Source: Fulvivirga sediminis (GTDB taxonomy: Bacteria > Bacteroidota > Bacteroidia > Cytophagales > Cyclobacteriaceae). Taken from it: a stretch of DNA of 64,000 bases. The notes under the pieces were generated by a model. The model was not told the DNA's origin. It made no database searches and saw only the letters and a program-made list of their open reading frames with translations. Of this stretch, positions 41,395-48,917 are shown in pieces. Every line of letters starts with the position of its first letter. Position 1 is the first letter of the stretch. The DNA lies in contig NZ_JAESIY010000005.1 of assembly GCF_016757215.1 (NCBI RefSeq), positions 248,001-312,000 on the forward strand, in the 5' to 3' direction. The position numbers and the translations under genes are program-made.

Positions 41395-41811
41395 TTATAA
41401 ATTACTGTAATCAAAATAAAACAGACAGCTTTCTGGATCAAAATAAGCAAGTCCATAATGAGCTACATCATTTTTTACTTTACCTGCCAGCAAGATTCCA
41501 TCTTCACCTATTTGACGAAAAAAAAATGGAGTCACATATTCGATATTCATTGAGTCTAGAGAAATAACACTGGAACTCATTTGTAATTGACCATAAAAGT
41601 TTGAACAATCCTTAATCTTTAATACAACTCCATATCTAGTATCTGAGCTAGTTTCCATCATCATTAAGTTGCCTTTCTCTTTGATTTCATAGATCAAAGG
41701 TAATTTCACCCCCAATGTTTTTCTCGTGTCTATATAATAACTTACCCTGCTTTGACACAAATAAAAGCCAAGAACAATCATCAAAAAACCTAGTAAAACT
41801 ATCTTTTTCAT
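41395..41811 (-). CDS. putative membrane-anchored immunity protein (module 2)
   Basis: 138 residues. An N-terminal hydrophobic helix, VLLGFLMIVLGFYLC, may be a signal anchor or lipobox-like signal. The rest is beta-rich (YGVVLKIKDCSNFYGQLQM). Family not recognised. The start ATG overlaps by one base (TAATG) an upstream gene remnant, and its stop touches repeat copy B. Likely an immunity-type protein by context only. Confidence 0.6.
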   Translation of the reverse strand: MKKIVLLGFLMIVLGFYLCQSRVSYYIDTRKTLGVKLPLIYEIKEKGNLMMMETSSDTRYGVVLKIKDCSNFYGQLQMSSSVISLDSMNIEYVTPFFFRQIGEDGILLAGKVKNDVAHYGLAYFDPESCLFYFDYSNL

Positions 41812-41942
41812 TATTTAATACTTCCTACTTCTTTATATCCCTTCTTATCTGAAGTTACCTTGAAATCATCACCATTTCCCGTAACAATTTGAAATGCTCT
41901 TACTTTTCGCACGGCACCTTCTCTTAAGTTTGGCCGTAGCAT
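41811..41942 (-). pseudogene. 3' remnant of a toxin-like gene (module 2)
   Basis: 43 codons, ending EVGSIK then TAA, which forms TAATG with the next gene. Coding-like content includes VRAFQIVTGNGDDFKVTSD. The first codons (MLRPN) lie in repeat copy C, so the ATG is probably accidental. Interpreted as a displaced C-terminal tip. Confidence 0.55.
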
Positions 41943-42215
41943 CCGCTAGGATCCATATATTGCTTGAGCGTCCGCTCAAATTTCTTTATGCACAAACTTG
42001 TATTCATGAAATACTGTCTGTGCATTGTTGCAGTAGACATCTGCTTATCTCATTCCGAGCAAATGCTCTTGATTATGGCAGGTCGTAGGACCGCTGCGCT
42101 TAACCTACGACGTTTACAAGGAGGACAGAAAAAAGAATACTTGCCTAATCGTAGGGCAGCTCCGTTCAACCTACGACCAGTGGGGGCCGAGCGACTGCGG
42201 GGGATTGCAGAGGGA
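41931..42215 (+). repeat. palindromic repeat copy C, with doubled right end
   Basis: Core as in the other copies, then two successive GTCGTAGG-type hairpins (about 42083-42111 and 42150-42180). These are followed by GCCGAGCGACTGCGGGGG, a tail otherwise found in the 204-bp repeats at 46.6-47.0 kb. It ends directly at the stop of the gene at 42216. Two overlapping long ORFs on the plus strand here are judged spurious. Confidence 0.8.
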
Positions 42216-42686
42216 CTACCGAGCCATTAAAAATCTATATATTAAATAAACATTTAACCCTATCAAAACCAATAAAAGCAAAGTAGTATCACGTCTTTCA
42301 CAAGAGTTAAATGAGGATATGCTCAAAATCTCTTTATTGTACCAACTAATACCATATACCTCTCGATTTTTTATTAAAGGATTTACTTCTTCCAAATAAA
42401 AAGTAATACTGTCGCCTTCACCCCAACTTAAAATTTCATCTCTATCTATCATTTTGTAGGCACAACCACTGAGCTTAAAACGATAATTATTTCGATAAAT
42501 CTTGAATATGTAATTATATCTAGGCACATCACCACCATATATTTTTTCTATTGGTTTTTCTCTCAATATACCTGAAATAGATATTAAGTTATCCTTCAGA
42601 GTTGTCCGATCAAAAAAAAATATAATAACTATGCCGCATGTAATTATCAGGATCCATAAAATATTTTGTCTTCGTTTCTTTTTCAT
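42216..42686 (-). CDS. putative membrane immunity protein (module 3)
   Basis: 156 residues with an N-terminal helix (ILWILIITCGIVIIFFF) and a C-terminal helix (TTLLLLVLIGLNVYLIYRFL) around a ~90-residue exposed beta-rich part with two Cys. The topology suits immunity against a toxin acting at the membrane or in the periplasm. It starts one base after the stop of a gene remnant. Family not recognised. Confidence 0.6.
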   Translation of the reverse strand: MKKKRRQNILWILIITCGIVIIFFFDRTTLKDNLISISGILREKPIEKIYGGDVPRYNYIFKIYRNNYRFKLSGCAYKMIDRDEILSWGEGDSITFYLEEVNPLIKNREVYGISWYNKEILSISSFNSCERRDTTLLLLVLIGLNVYLIYRFLMAR

Positions 42687-42687
42687 A

Positions 42688-42820
42688 TTATTGATCAGCC
42701 TTGTTCTTGCCGGTAACCTTGAAATAAAAGTCTTTAGCCATTTTTCTAAATGTCTTCTTATAAAAATCCTCTGTTAAGTCAGGTAATTTTACTCCTTGTT
42801 TTTTAAGACTACTCCACACT
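42688..42820 (-). pseudogene. 3' remnant of a toxin-like gene (module 3)
   Basis: The frame reads VWSSLKKQGVKLPDLTEDFY and, a few codons on, MAKDFYFKVTGKNKADQ then TAA, one base before the next ATG. It is open to the edge of repeat copy D (TTGCTTGAGCG at 42821). It is too short for the ORF caller but clearly coding in character. Confidence 0.6.
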
Positions 42821-43000
42821 TTGCTTGAGCGTCCGCTCAAATTCCTTTCTTTACGTACAAACTTATATTCATGAAATACTGACTAAGCATTGTGGCTTCA
42901 GACATCCGCTTATCTCATTCCGAGCATATGCTCTTGTACATGGTAGGTCGTAGGACCGCTCCGCTTAACCTATTGCCAGATGGAGCGGCTGCGGGTGGAG
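42821..43000 (+). repeat. palindromic repeat copy D
   Basis: Begins at TTGCTTGAGCG, so the leftmost CGTAGC hairpin is missing. The rest is intact to GGTCGTAGG, but the final hairpin is damaged (CCTATTGCC instead of CCTACGACC). It ends GGAGCGGCTGCGGG just before the stop of the lipoprotein gene at 43001. Confidence 0.8.
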
Positions 43001-43372
43001 CTAATCACATAAATTCGATTTTTCTTTATCAAAACTTAACTCTATTGTCTTACTCTTAGGATGATATAGAATCAAATCTTCATCGGACAAAGATTTGATC
43101 TCGATTTCTTCTTTAGAACCAGTTTTATAATTTAAAATTAATTTATCCCCATCTTTACTCCAACTGCCATTCTTAGAAATGAAGCCTTTAGTCTCGAAAG
43201 TATTATCTTCTTTTAAAAAAAAATACTGACATCCTTCTTGGATAACGTCTTCATTAGTTTTTAAGTTGATAACTTTTTTCAAATACCAATTTCCAACAAC
43301 TTCTTTACTTTTATTATTGTTGCATGAAATTAAAATCATACAACAGGTTACAATTATTAAATTTTGTCTCAT
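43001..43372 (-). CDS. lipocalin-like lipoprotein, putative immunity (module 4)
   Basis: 123 residues. Signal with lipobox MILISC (Cys17). The mature part, VVGNWYLKKVINLKTNEDVI and NGSWSKDGDKLILNY, has the pattern of the small lipocalin-like beta-barrel lipoproteins frequent in Bacteroidota. The gene lies 14 bases after the stop of a SPOR-like gene remnant and ends at repeat copy D. Confidence 0.65.
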   Translation of the reverse strand: MRQNLIIVTCCMILISCNNNKSKEVVGNWYLKKVINLKTNEDVIQEGCQYFFLKEDNTFETKGFISKNGSWSKDGDKLILNYKTGSKEEIEIKSLSDEDLILYHPKSKTIELSFDKEKSNLCD

Positions 43373-43386
43373 TATTAATTTATCAC

Positions 43387-43608
43387 CTATGAATTTTCAA
43401 TATCTTTTTCCGGAACGGTTAGTATCCAAGCATCTTCAATCCCCTCTTCTTTAGCAACCTCTCTCAATTCAAGGGCATCTGTAAAATCATGAATACTATA
43501 ATCTTCTGCTATCACTAGATAATTGCCCTTATCAGATTGCGGAAGAATTCGAATGTTGGCGTCTTCATATTTATCTTTTAGAGATTTTGCATAATTCCTC
43601 GCATTTTC
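43387..43608 (-). pseudogene. 3' remnant encoding a SPOR-like domain (module 4)
   Basis: 73 codons, ARNYAKSLKDKYEDANIRIL then GNYLVIAEDYS and AWILTVPEKDIENS, then TAG. The beta-alpha-beta pattern, with a repeated ~35-residue unit, resembles a SPOR peptidoglycan-binding domain. An in-frame TGA at 43609-43611 sits exactly where repeat copy E begins. It has no start codon and looks like the cut end of a longer gene. Confidence 0.6.
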
Positions 43609-43915
43609 TCACAACTGGTCGTAGCATCCGCTACGATCCATTCATAGCTTGAGCACCCGCTCAAATTCCTTTTTTATGTACAAACTTGTATTCATGAAAT
43701 ACTGCCTGTGCATTGTGGCAGTAGACATCCGCTTATCTTATTCCGAGCAAATGCTCTTGTTCATAGTAGGTCGTAGGGCAGCTCCGTTCAACCTACGACC
43801 AGGTCGAGAGAAACCACCATGCAAAGCATGGCGGGAACTAGGGGTTATCTATAAGACCTTACTTTTAAAGTTGTATTACCTCTTCGAGGCTTGGAAGAGG
43901 TGATTTGATATTGAA
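43609..43915 (+). repeat. palindromic repeat copy E plus flank
   Basis: Complete copy from ACAACTGGTCGTAGC to CCTACGACC (about 43611-43801), with TTGAGCACCCGCTCAA in place of the usual palindrome and GGGCAGCTCCG in the terminal loop. Beyond it are CATGCAAAGCATGG, another small palindrome, and about 80 bases with nothing recognised. The 84-codon plus-strand ORF over this copy is not conserved in other copies. Confidence 0.8.
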
Positions 43916-45205
43916 TCAGAGAATTATTGGGAGCTTCCCCCTTCTATTACTTAATTTTCCCCCTGAGTTTTCTTCTTTAATCGATAACTCCTGAAAATTT
44001 ACACCTAATTCAAAAATATCCATAAGGTTATTATCGGATTTACTAATAAAATCAAGCCACTCTGAATAAGTATGAATATCAAGGATATTACGAAAATTAA
44101 TATACTCAGGCTGGTCAAGTGAGGCATCAAAGTTTGTCAACTCCTGCGGCAATTCGAGTGAAACCACCTTTCCCTCCCCAAATGGCACCAACCAGGTGTG
44201 ATAAACATTTTCCTTTTCAATATCAAAAATCATGAAATCTAGATCGCCAGAAACAGAATATTTAATAACTTCTCCATCATACATAAGATCGTAATCATAA
44301 TTCATTGTGCCAATATAAATACCATCTTCTCCATATGTTCTTTGCCCATATTCAAATTTATCATTCTCATAATAAACTTGAGTGTAGTAATCTGAGAATC
44401 CTTCTTTAGGATAAGATATATTAAATCCCTCATCGGTAAACTGATCTCTAAAGCAAACATAGAATCCTGAATTAAAGCTATTCGGATAGGCTCTAATTCC
44501 AATTGTTGCCATATTTAAAGACTCCGGTATAGCTAATGTTTTGGAAACTATATCATTATTCACCAATCCAAGATCTACAAGATTATCGCCTTCTGTGATT
44601 TCAGTAAAAACACCGTATTTTACAAATTGATCCTGATCATTAGATGCTACAATATAAATATCAGAAGGGTTAGTTTTCAAATCTGTATTATAACCATTTT
44701 CCACATTCACTCCAAAGTAAGAAATAGATTGATCATGAGCACTTACTCTATAGCTAGTGCCCTCTTTTGCATTTTGAAATTTCAAGTCTGCCCGGTAAGG
44801 ATATTCAGATTCCTCACTCGTATAAACCTTGTATAGAACCCATTTTCTGCCTTTATTAACTTTTGTATAAGTTATAATTTCCAATTCTTCCCCATTATTG
44901 TAAAGTAAGCCTTGGGATAAGTAAAACTCACTACCCTCGAATTGAGAGGAATACAAAACTACACTATCTCCATTTGAATATTCGGTAGAGGCTATAAGGC
45001 TACCAGTTACATCCGAGAGAAATACAAAACCACGCATACCTTCGGCAAGGTTATCACCTTGAACCTTTATAGAAACCAACACACTATCAATGGGATTTTC
45101 AATTTGAGGTTCATCAGAAATTAAAGGATCATCATCTCCACAGGATAACAGACATGCTGCTAAGCAAACAATTAATAGCCTTATGATTGTGTTGGGATAT
45201 AACAT
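43916..45205 (-). CDS. large lipoprotein of unknown function (module 5)
   Basis: 429 residues. Signal with lipobox CLLSC (Cys22) followed by GDDD, a Bacteroidota surface-export-like acidic stretch. The mature part is beta-rich and repetitive in Tyr, Asp and Asn (YTQVYYENDKFEYGQRTYG), probably beta-sandwiches. It is much larger than the other module genes, so an immunity role is less certain. The upstream small remnant at 45285-45437 is on the same strand. Confidence 0.65.
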   Translation of the reverse strand: MLYPNTIIRLLIVCLAACLLSCGDDDPLISDEPQIENPIDSVLVSIKVQGDNLAEGMRGFVFLSDVTGSLIASTEYSNGDSVVLYSSQFEGSEFYLSQGLLYNNGEELEIITYTKVNKGRKWVLYKVYTSEESEYPYRADLKFQNAKEGTSYRVSAHDQSISYFGVNVENGYNTDLKTNPSDIYIVASNDQDQFVKYGVFTEITEGDNLVDLGLVNNDIVSKTLAIPESLNMATIGIRAYPNSFNSGFYVCFRDQFTDEGFNISYPKEGFSDYYTQVYYENDKFEYGQRTYGEDGIYIGTMNYDYDLMYDGEVIKYSVSGDLDFMIFDIEKENVYHTWLVPFGEGKVVSLELPQELTNFDASLDQPEYINFRNILDIHTYSEWLDFISKSDNNLMDIFELGVNFQELSIKEENSGGKLSNRRGKLPIIL

Positions 45206-45284
45206 TTAAAAATTTTGGTTAAAGATAAATTCCAATTTTAACGAAAAAATATCATTTAACTGATTGAATTGAATCATTTATTAC

Positions 45285-45437
45285 TTAATCACCCTGATGA
45301 ATCCAAATGAATTCGGTGCCATTAAAATAGAGTAACCCTACGGAGCATTCCTCCTCTCTTATGCTAATGGCATCATTTTCAAGCTTAATTTTCTTTTCGC
45401 CTAACACATCACCATTTTCCTTAAAGGTAGTTTTCAT
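45285..45437 (-). pseudogene. small gene remnant at repeat copy F (module 5)
   Basis: 50 codons: MKTTFKENGDVLGEKKIKL, then ECSVGLLYFNGTEFIWIHQG near the end. The ATG coincides with the left boundary of repeat copy F (CATAAACGTACC), and the in-frame sequence upstream soon stops. It could be a tiny intact gene, but its position matches the other 3' remnants. Confidence 0.5.
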
Positions 45438-45674
45438 AAACGTACCTTTCTTTTATACACTTCCAATTATCCACTCACAACTGGCCGTAGCATCTGCTAC
45501 GATCCATATATTGCTTGAGCGTCCGCTCAAACTCCTTTCTTTAAGAACTAACTTGTATTCATGAAATACTGCCTGTGTATTGTAGCCTCAGACATCTGCT
45601 TATCTTATTCCGAGCATAGATCATGGTAGGTCGTTGGACCGCTCCGCTTAACCTACGACCAGTGGGTGCAATTT
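45435..45674 (+). repeat. palindromic repeat copy F
   Basis: Begins with the same CATAAACGTACC stretch as copy A, then the full core (CGTAGCATCTGCTACG, TTGAGCGTCCGCTCAA, TGAAATACTG, CATAGATCATGGTAGGTCG). It ends with CCTACGACC and GTGGGTG, about 8 bases before the stop of the next minus-strand gene at 45675. Confidence 0.85.
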
Positions 45675-45872
45675 CTAGAAAAGAACGTCTTTTATAAATA
45701 AGATAAGTAACATTAATAACATAGCTATTAAAGCTCCATAACCTCTAGCATATGGATATGGATTATCATCGGTAACAGAATTAGGGTGTAACATCACTGA
45801 TAAAAATCTTCCCATATAATAAGCAAAAACAAAGACACCAATTATTAAAGTATAAAAGAGAACTATTTTCAC
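45675..45872 (-). CDS. two-helix membrane protein, putative immunity (module 6)
   Basis: 65 residues with two hydrophobic helices (VLFYTLIIGVFVFAYYMG and ALIAMLLMLLILFI) joined by a short exposed loop. GTG start at 45870-45872. An out-of-frame ATG precedes it by two bases and the upstream remnant stops two codons earlier, so coupling is likely. Small two-helix proteins are common immunity proteins against membrane-active toxins; this is inference. Confidence 0.55.
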   Translation of the reverse strand: MKIVLFYTLIIGVFVFAYYMGRFLSVMLHPNSVTDDNPYPYARGYGALIAMLLMLLILFIKDVLF

Positions 45873-45874
45873 AT

Positions 45875-46202
45875 TTATTTATTATCTCCTGTTTCTTCAA
45901 TGTATTTTATTGTTCCTTGAACACCAGAAGTTGTATTCAAAACCGCATCTAATGCTTGATTTGATTTAGAGTAAACATTTAAAACTCCTTGTCCCCCAGA
46001 AGACAACCCTAAAAATTTCATAATATATCTCATCACCTGTTAGAGCATCACTTATTGTACCCCCTATTGTATATATTTTCCCCCGTTGGCGCGCGTTTTC
46101 AAAACGCGTGACCAGTTTAATATAAACATATGCGGAACAACAAGGACTTTGATCATCAATAATTTTCATCATTCCTTCCCAGGTTAGCGGACTAGATGGC
46201 AC
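45875..46202 (-). pseudogene. frameshifted 3' remnant of a toxin-like gene (module 6)
   Basis: Two overlapping frames are both coding-like. The upstream one reads GKIYTIGGTISDALTGDEIY. Around 46018-46025 coding character switches to KFLGLSSGGQGVLNVYSKSN, ending EETGDNK and TAA at 45875-45877. A single frameshift would join them into one C-terminal segment of ~105 residues with no start. The stop sits immediately before the next gene, as in the other modules. Confidence 0.55.
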
Positions 46203-46567
46203 GCATTAAAAACAGCGCACCAACGGCTACGGACATACGCAGAACCACAGGGGCTAATATTAAATACATCTTTTCTTAAAGCACTAGCTTGCATTCATGA
46301 AATACTGACTGTGTATTGTAGTCTTAGGCATCTGCTTATCTCATTCCGAGCATATGATAGGTCGCAGGACCGCTCCGCTTAACCTACGACCAGTGGGGGG
46401 GGTTCAGACATCTGCTTATCTCATTCCGAGCATATGATAGGTCGCAGGACCGCTCCGCTTAACCTACGACCAGTGGGGGGGGTTCAGACATCTGCTTATC
46501 TCATTCCGAGCATATGATAGGTCGCAGGACCGCTCCGCTTAACCTACGACCAGTGCGGGGGTAAAAC
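46203..46567 (+). repeat. palindromic repeat copy G with three tandem 80-bp units
   Basis: Starts with a partial core (GCATTCATGAAATACTG at ~46294). The right half (TCTGCTTATCTCATTCCGAG, CATATGATAGGTCGCAGG, CCTACGACCAGTG) is then repeated three times at an exact 80-bp period: TCTGCTTATC at 46331, 46411 and 46491. The repeats are nearly identical, so the amplification is recent. The first ~80 bases hold no recognised feature. Confidence 0.85.
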
Positions 46568-46976
46568 AATCGCTTGGCTACAGCCGAGTGATTATTATGC
46601 TTTAGGCCTCTGGCCGATATTGCACTAAATGCCCTGATTCTAAATACCGAAAACGTAGAGAAAGGCCTGACATAACCTGACTCTAACTATACTTATCCCA
46701 ATGCATCTATACCTTACCGGCCAGAGGCCTCAGTAATAGTCGTCACACGGCAGAGCCGAGCGACTGCGGGGAATCGCTTGGCTACAGCCGAGTGATTATT
46801 ATGTTTTAGGCCTCTGGCCGATATTGCACTAAATGCCCTGATTCTAAATACCGAAAACGTAGAGAAAGGCCTGACATAACCTGACTCTAACTATACGTAT
46901 CCCAATGCATCTCTACCTTACCGGCCAGAGGCCTCAGAAATAGTCGTCACACGGCAAGAGCCGAGCGACTGCGGGA
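46568..46976 (+). repeat. two tandem 204-bp repeats with 13-bp inverted repeats
   Basis: Units at 46568-46771 and 46772-46976 are almost identical. Each opens with AATCGCTTGGCT-ac-AGCCGAGTGATT, a hairpin with G-U-type pairs. It then contains a ~127-bp segment bounded by perfect inverted repeats, AGGCCTCTGGCCG (46604-46616) and CGGCCAGAGGCCT (46718-46730) in unit one. It closes with GAGCCGAGCGACTGCGG. The right unit ends one base before the stop of the gene at 46977. No ORF; MITE-like. Confidence 0.85.
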
Positions 46977-47555
46977 TTAAATCTTAACCCATATATGGTT
47001 AAAAAAATCACCCTCTTTATAAAACCAAGTCATTTCCATACATTCTTCAAGTTGATCATCATAATAATCAACCTTATACAGCCCTTTGGATTTTGAATAA
47101 TAAAACTTCCTACCTAGTGAATCAATTTTGACATCAGCGTAATTAGAAACTCTATTGTGATCTGGACATACCATATTTTGTTCAATAACGTAGATCGTAT
47201 CGGAATCTAAAACTAATAAACCTTTATGGCCTGATACCAACACACCACGCTCTTGTTCATAGTAATCCGTTCCGTTTTGTGTAAATTTAGTTTTCTTGTC
47301 CCCAAGTTTTGCAATTGGTATTACCTCAATATTATTGTGTTCCTTAAAATATTGAATCACACATAATGTATCTGATTTCAGACCTGTAAAGAGCAGTCCG
47401 GATTTTACATTATACAATTTGTGCTTTTCAATTAATGAACCAAAATCTCCTCGATTGTTTCTAAATTTGTTGTTCTGGTTCAATACTCCACAAGAAATTA
47501 CAACCAAAGAACCAAGGCAGATCCATCCTCTAATTATCTTTCTTCTTTCTTTCAT
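46977..47555 (-). CDS. lipoprotein, putative Rhs immunity protein (module 7)
   Basis: 192 residues from the ATG at 47555, chosen because it gives a lipoprotein signal (GSLVVISC, Cys22). An upstream in-frame ATG would add 28 residues that hide the signal. The mature part is beta-rich (YNVKSGLLFTGLKSDTLCVI; GVLVSGHKGLLVLDSDTIYV). It overlaps the 3' end of the Rhs fragment by 26 bases, the usual toxin-immunity arrangement. Family not recognised. Confidence 0.65.
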   Translation of the reverse strand: MKERRKIIRGWICLGSLVVISCGVLNQNNKFRNNRGDFGSLIEKHKLYNVKSGLLFTGLKSDTLCVIQYFKEHNNIEVIPIAKLGDKKTKFTQNGTDYYEQERGVLVSGHKGLLVLDSDTIYVIEQNMVCPDHNRVSNYADVKIDSLGRKFYYSKSKGLYKVDYYDDQLEECMEMTWFYKEGDFFNHIWVKI

Positions 47556-48720
47556 TATAAAATTTCTTGACCCATTTAGTTTTACTTTCATAGTCTTTCT
47601 TGTATTCCCCGCCATCAAGTGCATTCGAAACATCATCATAAATTTTGCGAGCTAGAGAACCTTCTGGGGCTTCAGAACCTGAAATTGAAGACCCACTATC
47701 TATTATCTTTTTTTGATCCTCAGTCAACTTTTCATAATCATTAGCAGTCATATGATCCTCGACACCATAATCTCCATCACCCTTACCATCTACAATATGC
47801 TCTTGCAAATGAATCAAAATTTCATGAACAATTGATTCTAAATTCCAATCTACACCACTCATAGCTTGTTGTCCTTCCAAGGCAACAAAATGGATTTGAC
47901 TTTTCCCATCTAAAATTTGCTCCCGAATAAGTTCGATATTAATGGCATATTTCTCAAACCTTTTTTCCAACTTCCCTCCATAATCTACCCATGCAGGTGA
48001 TAAATTTGGGTTATTTCTGTTCTTTAAATAATACCTGTATTGTTCAATTGTTTTACCTGAAAGAGTGTTCGTATGCCCCTGTCCAATACCACCGTTTCTC
48101 ATATGGTCACCGACAACAAAGAAAACTGCCGCTTTTTCTTTTAGTTCGGGTTTCTGTATGGATTCCCAAACTTGACTTAAGACTTCATCGTCATGAATTA
48201 CTTCTAATTCGATGTCAAACCCATCTTCAAATGAAGTTGTAACTATTAGTTCTTCTAGTCCGTCAAGGTCTATAGCCCAAATGGGCATATTCCCAGCAAA
48301 TTGATACGGAGTATACCAGGGATAAGAAGCTGTAAGCGGATCCACAGAGAGGAATCGTCCAATAGCCGGATTATAGATCCTAAACCCATAGTCATAATGC
48401 GTAAGGGCTATGCGGTGCTCGGTGGCTTCTTGCTCTATTTCTTCCAGGGTTTTGCCTTTATAGGTTTGCCATATCTGGTTAGAGGTTAGGGCGTAGTTAT
48501 AGATTTTTATGTCATCAAAAATGGCGGCGGTGTTGTAGCCGTCTACTCCCAGTCGGCCTATGTATATAGGGCGGTTGGTAATGTTCAGCCTGGTAGTGGG
48601 GTCTATATAAATGCCACCGTCATACACGCCGTTTACATATAGTTTAAGGTCTCCGCCTTCACGCACCATGGTGAGTTGGTACCAATCATCAAGGATGAGG
48701 TCATTCGCAGATAGGTAGTC
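47530..48720 (-). pseudogene. 5'-truncated Rhs/YD-repeat protein with C-terminal toxin-like domain
   Basis: The open frame extends upstream of the first ATG (48669) to an in-frame TGA at 48721-48723. The segment DLILDDWYQLTMVREGGDLK is clearly part of a LamG/concanavalin-like domain, so the true 5' part is lost. Next come RHS-core signatures, YDYGFRIYNPAIGRFLSVDP and SYPWYTPYQFAGNMPIWAID. The variable C-terminal ~230 residues contain VHEILIHLQEH, reminiscent of a metallopeptidase helix but not a canonical HExxH. It is followed by an overlapping putative immunity lipoprotein. No promoter; a terminator stands just upstream. Confidence 0.75.
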
Positions 48721-48752
48721 TCAGAATCGATTATACCTAAATATAACCAATC

Positions 48753-48791
48753 AAAAAACCCCAAAAAGAGCATAGCTCTATTCGGGGTTTT
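48753..48791 (-). terminator. terminator of the esterase gene
   Basis: AAAACCCC (48755-48762) pairs with GGGGTTTT (48784-48791), with an inner AGAGC/GCTCT stem. On the minus strand a T6 tract follows. It ends transcripts of the gene at 48918 and so also isolates the Rhs fragment from any upstream promoter. Confidence 0.88.
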
Positions 48792-48917
48792 ACTTTAAAC
48801 ATTGAATTATATCATTTATGACCTAAAGATCTAAGCTCAATTATTTAGATGCTTTTCTATGGTCGACTAATAAAAAGAGTCTATCATTAAAATCATATAA
48901 AAACAGCCTCCTCTTAT

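Noticed and set aside
41964-42230. Plus-strand ORF of 88 codons over repeat copy C
   Set aside because: It lies almost entirely in the repeat. The homologous frame in other copies is interrupted (for example TGA after MKY in copy D), so it is not a conserved gene.
43649-43903. Plus-strand ORF of 84 codons over repeat copy E
   Set aside because: Same reason: similar peptide to the copy C ORF only because of DNA repeat identity; not maintained in copies A, D and G.
45966-46202. Independent 78-residue protein
   Set aside because: No downstream partner in frame and abrupt loss of coding character near 46020; better read as the upstream half of a frameshifted remnant.
40371-46976. Integron cassette array with attC sites
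   Set aside because: The repeats sit between cassettes and contain GTTAAGC in the last hairpin (minus strand), which fits the core GTTRRRY. But I see no paired inverse core at the other end of a copy, cassettes contain broken gene tails, and there is no integron integrase in the window. A different recombination mode seems likelier.
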